The notes beneath the pieces are model-generated. The model did no database searches and was not told the origin of the DNA. It saw nothing but the letters and a program-made list of their open reading frames with translations. A stretch of DNA of 64,000 bases, from assembly GCA_020466095.1 (NCBI GenBank), contig CM035807.1, positions 19,755,985-19,819,984 of the forward strand, given 5' to 3'. Numbering within the stretch: the first letter of the stretch is position 1; each line of letters opens with the position of its first letter. This document shows positions 1-9,947 of this stretch, in pieces. The stretch comes from Chlorops oryzae. Lineage: Eukaryota > Arthropoda > Insecta > Diptera > Chloropidae. A program made the translations under genes and the position numbers.

Positions 1-2
1 AT

Positions 3-1413
3 TTCGCAACCTCATCACAGCCGAATTTTACGAGTACCTACGTTCAGTATTTTATGCCACCGGTGCCGAATATTACAATATCAGCCATGGAATTGGGCAT
101 AGATTTAAAGGAAAATGATTGGCTTATTGCTAATTTACAACAGACTGGCTTCTATCACGTCCTCTATGACAACGAGAATCTGAAGCGTATTGCTCGAACG
201 CTGCATGAGAATCATAAATTGATACATCATTTAAATCGGGCAGCAATATTTCAAGATATCGGACCATTCATCGAAGGCAATGACATACAGTCGGTCGATG
301 TTATATTCGAAGTGCTAAAATATCTACGCAACGAAGAGAATTTGATTCCATGGAATCAGGTCGCCGACATGATTCAATATCTCGATCGAAATTTGTACGG
401 CACGAAATCACATTCGCTGTATAAAGCATTCGTGCGTAATCTTATCGGACCGACTTTCCGAAGGATATTCCAAAGTAGTCAGCATATGGTAACAACGAAT
501 ACGGAGCTTTTGGCAAAGCAAAAAATCATTGATATGGCTTGTCTCGTTGATGTTCCCGAATGTTTGAGCTATACGCGAAGATTGGCACACGATTATGTAT
601 TTCTACGGTCGGCTTTCAAGGACAATGGCGACTATTATTCTCTCCGCGATTCGATACTATGTCTGGGCTTAAAGTACCTGAGCGACGAAGAGTTCAACGG
701 AATTATGAATATTTTAAAACACTTTATGTTAACGTCTGACCACGATACTATCTACTATGATAATATCATTTATGCTCTACGTTGCACTCAAAATCCGGAT
801 CATTTGCTGCAGTATCTTAATTTACTTCTTGGAGCGAATTCAACGCACAATATTATGGATGACAGCGACTCGATGATGTACCTTTTTTATCTGTATAAGG
901 CCAATTTGGCAGCACGTTCAACTGTATGGGAATTTTTGAAACGAAATTATAAATTACTCTGCAGATCATCATATTTGGTAGAGAATTTCAATCGAATGGC
1001 TGAGTACATACCCAGCAAATATCGTTCGAGTGTAAGTAGATAACTTTGAAATCTCTCATAAGTTTCTCTAATGTACCTATAATAATAATTTATTTTTTGC
1101 AATTTTCCTGTAGTTCATCGAATTGCGACGGTCTATCGTTTCCGAACTGAATTCCAAAGGGATCGATGCGGAAAAACTCTTGATCTCTCCCGATTCGATT
1201 CGTATTGGGAAAAAAGTTCAAATGAGCGAAATTTTCATTCAAAAATTCGGTGATCGAATTCACGATTGGCTTCTCAACGATAACATCCCAACGAATTATG
1301 TCGCCTCGATTGGATTTCGGAAGGCAGCTCGAAATGCTGCGACCCGTTTCGGTGGCGTTTTTCGGTCAGCCAAAATGATTTTCAAAAAACTTTTCACTTT
1401 AAATCTGAAATGA
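3..1413 (+). CDS. M1 aminopeptidase, 3' part (gene enters from the left edge)
   Basis: Two exons are visible: the long C-terminal-domain exon, open from base 3 to 1031 (donor gtaagt at 1032), and a last exon 1114-1413 after a pyrimidine tract and acceptor at 1112-1113. The joined frame is phase 0. The protein shows the end of the beta-sandwich domain (DWLIANLQQTGFYHVLYD, the conserved stretch before the helical domain) and then an ERAP1_C-like helical domain, aligning throughout with exon 5 of genes A-E downstream. The zinc-binding exons lie outside the window, so catalytic competence cannot be judged. The C-terminus ends in basic residues (FKKLFTLNLK) with no hydrophobic GPI tail, unlike B, C and E, suggesting a soluble or secreted product. 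The true start is off-window. Confidence 0.85.
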
Positions 1414-1489
1414 TTTCCTACTAGCAATTTTTTCCGATCGAATGTCGGCATTCAATTTGATATGTAGTCAAAATTTTGCATTTATATTT

Positions 1490-1495
1490 AATAAA
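1490..1495 (+). terminator. poly(A) signal AATAAA of the first aminopeptidase gene
   Basis: AATAAA occurs about 77 bases after the stop codon at 1413 and is followed by an A-rich stretch. Its position fits 3'-end processing of the partial gene. Confidence 0.5.
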
Positions 1496-1964
1496 AAAAA
1501 AAAACATTAATTTAAAGAAGAAAAAAAAAAATTGTTTAAACCATTATTTTCAATTTAAGGCAACAGAAAATATTTAAATTCAATTTTGGAAATTTTTGAT
1601 CACGAGCGACTCTTCTTCGGTTCCCATTTTTAATTAAAATTGTCAAACGTATAATCAGAAATGGTGAGAGCATAGGAAAGTATTTAAGCTCAACACCTAG
1701 ATGTATGCTTTTGATTTTTCAAAAACTCATTTATATTATTTGAAGCCTTTACCAATGGTTCATAATTAGGGTTATAAATATATCAACACAATTTCAAAAA
1801 TCCTTGCTCAGGATGTTCTTAATTGGAAAAATTTCAAGAACCAAGTTCTTAACTATTGAAATTATTCTTAATATTTATATTCACACTTTTAGGTGCTCAA
1901 TTAAAATATTTGTTTTTGCCCTAGATATGATGCTAAAAATAATTTATATTATAATAACAATTTT

Positions 1965-2495
1965 CCTTGGTCAACAGCAAGTGGAGTTCTAACGACATTG
2001 AATCTGTATTTGAGCGGCGACTCTGACTACAAAGACTTCAAAGACTATGTCACTGGTTTTATAGCCAATATTTATGAGAAACTAGGAACCAAGGAGATTC
2101 CTGCAGAGTCACGTCTCGGCAAATATACCCGTCCGATCGTTATTAACTTGGCTGGTATGGTTGACATAGAGGGATCTCTTCAAGACACAAAAGAATTTTT
2201 AATCAATAATATGGAGATATATTTTGAAATCGAAAGAAATCTACGCCCTCAGAAATTCTATAACGGCGTTAAAAAATCCCCTGACACTGTGTTTGAACTT
2301 TTCTTTGAAGAAATTTTTTCGTCCAACGATCAAGATTGGCGCCCATTACTTATTTCTTTGCTTGGATGTGCGCAGAAAGAAGAGCATATCAAAAAAATCC
2401 TTCAGGAGAACAATCTCCAAACTCCAGAAGCGATAATTTTAATTCGATCGAGTTCGTTAAACTTGTCAATATATCGCATAGTAGAAGCTAATTGA
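1965..2495 (+). pseudogene. Relic of an M1 aminopeptidase helical-domain exon
   Basis: The frame starting near 1965 reads PWSTASGVLTTLNLYL and runs open to the stop at 2493-2495. It aligns with the middle of exon 5 of the neighbouring genes: the PW motif, the 'FKDYVTGFIANIYEKLG' helix, a one-for-one match to the '[17 protein letters not shown]' helix, and 'LISLLGCAQKEEH' for '[13 protein letters not shown]'. Upstream the homology fades into frames with stops, there is no flanking zinc-site exon, and it ends prematurely within the domain. I read it as the remains of a duplicated gene copy. An isolated expressed exon is unlikely. Confidence 0.7.
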
Positions 2496-3218
2496 TTAGC
2501 TAGTCGCATTTCTGGCCTCAGTAGCCATTTTTGCTACCCCTCTCGAAAAACCAGATAACAAGTCTCGGAAACTCGTATTATGGTAAGAAAGGGACATGCT
2601 TGCAAGGAAAAATAAGCAAATAAAAGAAACTTTCAGAGATTCCGTTTGCCATCACTCAAAGAATAATATCCTTAAGCCAAATACCAAACGAAAAACCACT
2701 GAATAACCAAGTAAATAGAAGTATAGGAGGACCAAGCAAATCTTACGGCCTGAGTGAAGACAAAGAACTCAATGTGGGGAGCTTTTACAGCCGTAAGAAC
2801 TCCTAAGCAATTCAACCCGGCGCCCAAAGGTAAATAAGGAAGCTGGAAACGAAGTGACCATTGAAGAGCTAAACTGTTTGCTAACCACCTCACAGAAGTG
2901 TTCAAAGTAAAGTTCAACTAGCTTAACCATACGGCATTTAGAAACCAAGTTATTTTAAAAATTATCAAAAACTTTTACGACTGCCGCGCAACAGTAATAT
3001 ATCCGATTTAAACATTCATGATGACTTTCATTTGAAGGTTTAAGCCTTCACATATTTTGAACGGGGAGGAAGACTATAAACCCAAATCAGGTCCTTCGAG
3101 TTTTTCTTTATTCGACTTCTACCATCTGGACCAATCAGCCAACTAATTGTTAAATTTCAACGGTATCAAAGATAAAATTGATTTAATTTCTTCGGGACGA
3201 CTAGTTCCAAGTACAAGG
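2496..3218. other. Intergenic, no gene seen
   Basis: This AT-rich stretch lies between the relic and the region upstream of gene A. Short open frames here have no recognisable similarity and no convincing splice context. No repeat shared with the rest of the window was recognised. Confidence 0.5.
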
Positions 3219-3320
3219 CTTTGAAGATTTTAAACGGAGTAAGCTTTGATATGCCTCTTAAAGGAATTTCGAGATCTATATGAAAATCTTACATAGTTCT
3301 CGACTAAAGAACTTTTCGAT
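3219..3320 (+). promoter_or_regulatory. Upstream module shared by genes A, B and C (A copy)
   Basis: A block around 'ctttgaagatttt' and 'gagtaagctttgatat', followed about 45 bases later by 'tagttctcgactaaa', lies roughly 150-250 bases before the start codon. The same block in the same order occurs before B (9633-9760) and C (18806-18925). It survives although the sequence around it has drifted, so it may be promoter-proximal regulatory DNA or transcribed 5' sequence. The function is inferred. Confidence 0.4.
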
Positions 3321-3470
3321 CTAATTTTGTTATATTAAAAATTGTTATTCTGATTTTATAATTAAATCATTTTCGAACGAAATTTTAATAATAATTAACG
3401 ATTATGACTTCAAATATAGATTAAGATATCGCTGTAAGCTGAGAAAATCAGTCCATAATCACAATTGGAG

Positions 3471-6400
3471 ATGTCACGTCCAGTTATTCGTCACTTTCTT
3501 GTTGCTGCATGTTTTGTTATATGTGTAAGAATCGAACATGTCGTGAGTATTCCGCCAAACTTTGAGGATTTGGGACATGATTATTATGATGTCAATTATT
3601 TGGATGATGCGAATTTCGGTTTTGAATCGACTAGTCAAGGCCGTCCACCTGGCCGGCCTACTCAAGAAATTAATTATCGGTTACCGAACACAACAGAGCC
3701 TATTCATTATGACATCGAAATTAGCACCATGATTAACATTGGAAGACGAGACTTTTATGGTAACGTAAGCATTGAGGTGCAAGTGGTAGAAAATACGAAT
3801 CAAATCATCCTACATTCGGTGGATTTAACCATCGTTAAAGCAACAATATTAAGACAAAAAGAAAACAAAGTCTACCAGATGAAATTCGATTTTCAAGCCG
3901 AAACACAAACCTTAAAACTAAAGCCCATTTCTGGAAATATAGAATTTAAAAGGGACGAAATTTTAATAATACGCATAGAGTATAACGCCACATTGCGACA
4001 AGATATGAAGGGCTTTTATGTTTCAACTTATAAAGACAAGGATAAGAATGACCGGTAAGCTTCAAAAATGTAAAGTTTTTTACAAGGGACTAAATTTTGT
4101 TTTATTTAGCTTCTTAGCGACAACCAAATTCGAAAGCACAAATGCACGTTTTGCTTTTCCCTGCTTTGATGAACCATCGATGCGCGCAACATTTGGAATA
4201 ACCATTAAACACGATCCTTCGTATTTTGCCCTGTCTAATATGCCTGAGGATACAAATAGAAGCTCGCAAGTCTTGCATTTCATTGGCACTGATCAAAAAT
4301 AAATTAATTCGAAATTTTTTTTTATAGAGCTGGAATAACCGTTTTTCAGCGGTCACTCAAAATGCCGACGTATCTTGTCGCATTCATCGTTTCCGATTTC
4401 AAGTCCACGGGCAGCGAAATTGACTCCATACCTTACAGAACTTTTACACGACCAGGTACAGAGTATTATCAGGAATTTGCATTGAACACTGGTATGCGGG
4501 CCCTTCAAAGCCTTACAGAATATTTCGGTGTCAAATATGCTATGCCCAAAATGGACCAAATTGGGCTGCCTGATTTCCCTTCTGGAGCAAATGAACAATG
4601 GGGATTATGCACCTATCGCCAGCGCTTAATGATCTTCAATAACTACAGCTCAACTCTACGTGAACAATTTAAGATTGCCGATATAATTGCACATGAGCTA
4701 GTTCATCAATGGTTTGGGAATTACGTAACTATAAAGTGGTGGAACACATTGTGGCTCAAAGAAGGTTTCGCTAAACTGTATGCTTTTGAAGCTGTAAAGA
4801 AGGTAATATTTTGTTATAAAAAGGTTTCCTTATCTGACACTCTGCGTCACGGTTATATTCAATTTGTGTGTCCAGAATGATCCGTCCATTTTTTTCTATA
4901 GTTTTCTTATTGAAGGGCTTGCGCTGTTATGATGAAACTTGCTAGAAGAATATTGGAGAGGCGCCGAACGAGTTCAAAGATGGACATATCAATCCATGTA
5001 TCCTAAGCCTCGAAAGAATAGGGAAAACGGACGTAGTTTGCCAAATGAGCCTCACATAATCTCATAATCATAACAAACTAAGTAATAAAGAAATCGTGCA
5101 TGTAGGTGATATACACATATGTGAGTCAGGTTTCGAATGATCAGTGTAGCAGGCTAGGGATAAGCGTCCAAGCAGTTGAGTGAAACGGAGATTCTTTTGC
5201 TTACATTTCAGCTATAAATATTTATTGAACTCTTTTAAGTAAGAATACTTTATTCGTTTATGAGCTCATTTAACTACCGCCTTCCCCAGCTAACACTGAG
5301 ATCCAGTCTCCGTTCCCTTGACTCCTAAATGTTTACCATTCAATCTCAAAATCGTTTGTAGTTTTCCAGTCATTGGTACATCACATTTATAAGCAGAATG
5401 TTTGTCTTCTACGAAAACTCTTCCTTGCACCCACCGTTTGCAATTTCCAATACTTTTCGATGGAAATCTTGTGGATACGGTTGGTTCCTACCACCAGAAC
5501 TCTATTGCCAAAGCTCCGCCTTGTCGTTGCTTTGTTCCTTTTATTTTTGTCTTTATTTCCCACTGCTTTTTTGAGCGTGATTCGCCCGCCGACTGGGATT
5601 TGTCCGATCCGTGTGACGGTACTAGTTTTTATTACTTATGATAGTTCCCACAGTTGGTGGCTTTCACTCTTCCTCAGCGATGAGTTATCGCTGCTTTTAT
5701 TCGCTGGTTGATACTGTTATTTTTATACCCGACACACTCTGTGTCTAGGGTATATTGCGTTTGCGTAGTTGTGTGTAACACCCAGAACGAGTCGAGATAG
5801 ACCATACAAAATATATACAGAAATGATCAGCGTCACCAGGAGATTCGCCGTGTCCTTCCGTCTGCATGTCTTTCTCTCCGTCTGTTTGTATACAGTTTTC
5901 TTATCGAAGGGTTGAGCTATCTTGACGAAATTTGGTATGTGTGCTAACGGGGACATAAGTAATAACAAGTTCGAGAATGGACCCGATCGGACCATTTTTG
6001 AGGGTACCTCCAACACTTGGGTCTATAACGAAAATCATAAAAACAAAAAACCAACACCCTTACTTGTTAATATTGGCACCATCAGCTGCACCGCAGACAT
6101 TGTGAATCACATGACTCTGGTCTGATCGTAACATCGTTTCATTTTTTTACAGATATATCCGGAATGGGATTATGCACATCAGTTCTATATAGAAGTTCAA
6201 AGATTTATAGATCGTGATAGCTTGCAATCATCTCGGCCAATGACCTATAAGGTTGAGTTGAGCACAGTTGAAATACGCATACCATATGATTTCATTAGTT
6301 ATATAAAAGCTGCCACGATGCTTTTTATGTGGCAGAATGCGTTGGGCGATGAAGTTTTTCGTCAAGGTCTCCATAATTATTTAGAACGCAAGTACGCCTT

Positions 6401-8034
6401 TTCTTAATTTTCAGGAACTTTAAGTATGTATCACTTCTTTGGTTTCTTTCATTCTTCTTTGGCAAACATAGCAAATTGGGCGCCGCAACGGAAAGTGATT
6501 TTTTTGATGCAATGGAAATGGCAGTTCAAGCAAATGGCATTTCAAATCCAGAAAATATTACAACGATGATGTCAACTTGGACAAAGTATGCCGGACATCC
6601 GATTTTATTTGTCAAGCGAAACTACGACGACGGTTCACTCATTATATACCAAAAACGCTTTTACTCCAATGCCACCTTAAATAGTAAAGAGCTTTGGCAT
6701 ATACCGATCAATTTCGCCACAAAATCAAATCCTGATTACAACTCCACTAGAGCCTCGTTGTTTATGAGCACAAATGAGCTGGTTCTTGATCTTAAAGTTC
6801 CAATGGATGATTGGATTCTTTTCAACAAACAAGGGACTGCATTGTGTCGCGTCAACTACGACGATAGAAACTGGGCTCTTTTGACTCAAGCCCTAAAAGA
6901 AAATCCGAGTCAATTTCATAACATCAATAGAGGTCAAATGTTGGATGACGCTTATAGGTTCGCTATAACTAAACGGTTAAATCACACAATTGTAATGGAG
7001 CTAATGACGTATTTGCCTAAAGAGACACATAATTTTCCGTGGTCCATGGCAAAAATCATTCTTCTGGATATGAACAGATTTTTGAAACACCACGAGAAAT
7101 ACAAGTCTTTTAAGGAGTTTGTCATAAACCTAGTGAGTGGTATATATAAAAAAGTAGGAGTAAATGAAGATCCAAGTGAAAGTGTCCATCAGAAGCTTCT
7201 ACGCGTTAATATTCTACAGTTGGCTTGCACTATCGGCATGCAACAATGCCTCAACGACACCAAAAGAAAACTTATGGAATACACGCGGAATGCCGTTGAA
7301 ATAGAGCCCAATCTTCGAAATATCGTTTATTGCTTCGGTCTTACGGAAGCTTCCAATTATGAATTTAATTATATCTTCAATGAATTAATGGTTGCTGATA
7401 GTTGGCGGGGCCGTAGAGCACTAATTGATGCACTTGCATGTGCACAGCGTAAAAAGCATCTGAGAAAATTGATTAAGAGCTCAATAAATATGACAAATAA
7501 CTTTGAAGAGGACGAACGTACAAAAATCCTTGGCCCAGTATATGAAAAAGGACCAGTTGGATGGTTCGTTTGTATTGAGTTCTTGAAAAAACATTGGAGG
7601 GAATATAATAATTTGACGGAAGGGAAAATGAATTATACAACTCCAGTTGAAAATGGTATAGATGGTATGAGTACAGTCATTTTCAATAAATACCAGGAAC
7701 AAAAGGTAATACCACTTCAGCTCTATACTTTCCTCCATATAACATTACTTTATATATTTGACAGTTAATGGAATTATACAATATTACCCAGGAAAGCAAA
7801 TGCTCTGAGCGGGAGCTGAGGGAAACAATAAAATCAGCCGTAAAAAGAAACCATGAACGGCTTGGAAAAAACGGTGATTTATTTATGAATTGGTTTCTAG
7901 AAGCTCCTGATGAGACTGCCAAAAGTGGGGCTCCAGGTTATAACGCACCAACTGGGGTTTTCTTTGTTGTTCTTATTGTGAAATATCATTTTCACCAGTT
8001 GCTAGCGGACTTAACGCCCAAGGGTAAAACTTAA
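3471..8034 (+). CDS. M1 zinc aminopeptidase A (possibly defective: splice donor of exon 2 missing)
   Basis: Exons by splice sites and homology to B: 3471-4054, 4110-4297, 4330-4802, 6153-6391, 6472-7705, 7765-8034. An N-terminal signal peptide ([19 protein letters not shown]) is followed by the M1 N-terminal domain. Exon 3 carries HELVH (4692-4706) and the distal Glu in LKEGFA; exon 4 carries the catalytic Tyr (ISYIKAA). Two defects stand out. At the end of exon 2 the GT present in B and C is AA (4298-4299), and read-through meets a stop at 4300-4302. The exopeptidase motif GAMEN is GANEQ (4584-4598). An in-frame rescue is conceivable with donor CAA|GTCTTG near 4270 and acceptor TTTTTCAG|CGG near 4350, at the cost of about 17 residues including the conserved TVFQ. 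Exons 5-6 are nearly identical to B. It may be a pseudogene or a gene with altered splicing. Confidence 0.7.
4803..6152. other. Third intron of gene A with repeat insertions
   Basis: A 1.35-kb intron replaces the roughly 340-410-bp introns at the same position in B and C. It contains a minus-oriented copy of the dispersed GGGTATAA repeat (about 5724-6025). A block at about 5220-5720 holds a minus-strand open stretch of some 80 codons that resembles degraded retroelement sequence but could not be assigned. Confidence 0.55.
5724..6025 (-). repeat. Dispersed GGGTATAA-type fly repeat, truncated copy
   Basis: The reverse complement matches the right-hand part of the copies at 8528-9217 and 25851-26712: a 'cagacgga' segment, 'ctcctggtgacgctgat', 'tctgggtgttacacacaa' and the terminal 'gagtgtgtcgggtata'. 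It breaks off after 'gaccatttttgagggtacc'. It sits inside the third intron of gene A. Confidence 0.8.
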
Positions 8035-8118
8035 TGTCCGAATACAAACATGTTATAAGCCCCATGGGCGTAAAGTCTGAAAGCAAAAGCGTTTTTCTAT
8101 TTGCTCACTTTGTTTGTA

Positions 8119-8124
8119 AATAAA
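8119..8124 (+). terminator. poly(A) signal AATAAA downstream of gene A
   Basis: AATAAA lies 85 bases after the gene A stop codon, a normal position for a 3'-end signal. Confidence 0.45.
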
Positions 8125-8527
8125 TATTTCAAGTGTATTTTCTTTCGAATTTCGGAAAAATGAAATAATAACCTAACTACTTAATTGGAAGATTTTTAGT
8201 GTTGCGACGAAGTGTCTGCCAAATATTGTGCCCAAAAAATTTTACGTTCTGTTTCAGAAAATTTTGACATTATGCCCATGATTATAGCGAAGATAAGGCC
8301 AAAACTTTATTGTATATAGCAGGGGATCGCTGGTTTTTTTAGTTCATTATTTATATTTATTTCGGATTGCTGTGTATTTGTAATTAACATTTTCCTTTCG
8401 AATTTATGTCGTCCCAAAAATAAAAAAGTGCATATAACCACCAGAAAAGTGGTCACCAAAATTTTTATGGGAGCTCATGCTCGCATTGATGCTCGTCTAT
8501 TAATGCATTTGAAAACATTTCGATTGG

Positions 8528-9217
8528 AAACAAGTAAGGGTGTTATAGTCAGACGAGCCTGACAATAATATACCTGACACGCACACGTTTAAATAATCTT
8601 TAATTTCAAGAGGTGTTTAAGGCCATTAGGGGCCCCGTATACCGACTCTTGTTGAATTTCTTTATGAAAACCGCCCTTTCGCCACGCCCACTTCTAATTT
8701 TTTTAAATTCTAATCGGAGGCTTAAATATACACTCAAATACTAAGTATAATTGAAATCTATCGAAAAAGTTCGATTTTGAGACAGTTTTGAGATTTTTGT
8801 GACAGACCCTATTACTGGAGGTGCCCTTAATAATGGACCTATCAAAGAAATTTTTGGAGAGGATGTTTGTGGCTACAAAGGAAGCATAAGTGGCCAAGCA
8901 GTTTAGAGCAGTTTTTGTGATTTTCATAACAGACCCTAGTACTAAGGGTGCCCTTAAAAATGGGTTCCATTCTCGAAATTGTTCTTACTCATGTGCCTGT
9001 GAGTACGCATACCAAATTTCGTCAAGATGGCTCAACTCCTTGGATAAGAAAACTGTATACAGACAGACGGACATGTCTAAATCGAATCTCCTGGTGACGC
9101 TGATCATTTCTATATATTTCTGTATATTTTGTATGGTCAATCTCGACTGGTTCTGGGTGTTACACACAACCACACAAACGCAATATACCTTCGACACAGA
9201 GTGTGTCGGGTATAAAA
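8528..9217 (+). repeat. Dispersed GGGTATAA-type fly repeat, near-complete copy
   Basis: It begins 'aaacaagtaagggtgttata' and ends 'gtgtgtcgggtataaa'. Internal landmarks are 'ccacgcccac', repeated 'gacagaccctagtact', 'cagacagacgga' and 'ctcctggtgacgctgat'. A second long copy lies at 25851-26712 and others are listed separately. The organisation (AACAAGTAAG start, GTCY-like tract, GGGTATAA end) is that of small dipteran interspersed repeats described as mini-me/DINE-like; this assignment is from memory of the pattern. Short open frames within it are repeat sequence, not genes. Confidence 0.85.
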
Positions 9218-9632
9218 ATTAAGTATCCGGCTTTCCGACTATCCGTTACAACACTCCTTTTGAGTGCCACATACTCTGTGTTTCCAGAATATAGAAAACA
9301 ATTGTGGCCGGAGAATGCTGAAAAGCATTTTTCAATAAGAAAAATGTTAAAATTGTCTACTTTAACTATTGAATTGTTAATAAAATATATTTTTAAAAAT
9401 TGATAAATTTTTGTAAAATATCCAGCCGAAGAGAAGCCATATTCGGCGGGCTATCCGGATAGTTCAAATATGACCGGATATGCCGGATAACGGATACTTA
9501 GCGGATACTCAGCACATCCAAAATTTCAATAAGTTTGATCCATCAGCCCACTGATTTCAAATTCAACGTACATACATTAACTAAATTTTTTCGAGACGAC
9601 CTCCGCAATGCCAACACCTTTTTCAAAAAGGC

Positions 9633-9760
9633 AAAACTTTGAAGACTTCAAACAGAGTACGCTTTGATAAGTGTTTGAAAGCCATTTCGGAGTATATATG
9701 TATGTAAATAAATAAATCTTTGTAAGTTCTCGGCTAAACAACCTTTTCCAGAACATGTAG
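9633..9760 (+). promoter_or_regulatory. Upstream module shared by genes A, B and C (B copy)
   Basis: The block contains 'aaaactttgaagacttcaaa' and 'cagagtacgctttgataagt', then 'gtaagttctcggctaaa'. It matches the blocks before A and C. The B copy contains a TGATAAG sequence, a consensus GATA-factor site, of interest for a gut-type gene. Regulatory use is inferred. Confidence 0.4.
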
Positions 9761-9947
9761 CTATATTTAAAACTTTTTATTTGATTATATTTCAACGAAA
9801 TTTTATTTTTAATTTTGAAAATTATTAATTTTCTTGGTGTGTATATGTATATTTGTTAGGTCCATTCATACTGTTTGAATAGGATTAAGATCTAAATTTT
9901 GGGTTAGGTTATCGTTAAAAGCTTGGAAAGTTCAATTGCGGTTGGTG

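Noticed and set aside
1804..1992. 62-codon open frame just before the relic exon
   Set aside because: It is in a different frame from the aminopeptidase homology that starts at about 1965 and has no coding features.
5220..5720. Open frames on both strands in the third intron of A, one minus-strand stretch of about 80 codons
   Set aside because: No family motif could be recognised; it looks like degraded retroelement sequence but I could not confirm it, so it is not called as a gene.
8890..9222. Open frame of 110 codons (and the opposite-strand one)
   Set aside because: It lies entirely within the dispersed repeat copy at 8528-9217 and recurs with the repeat.
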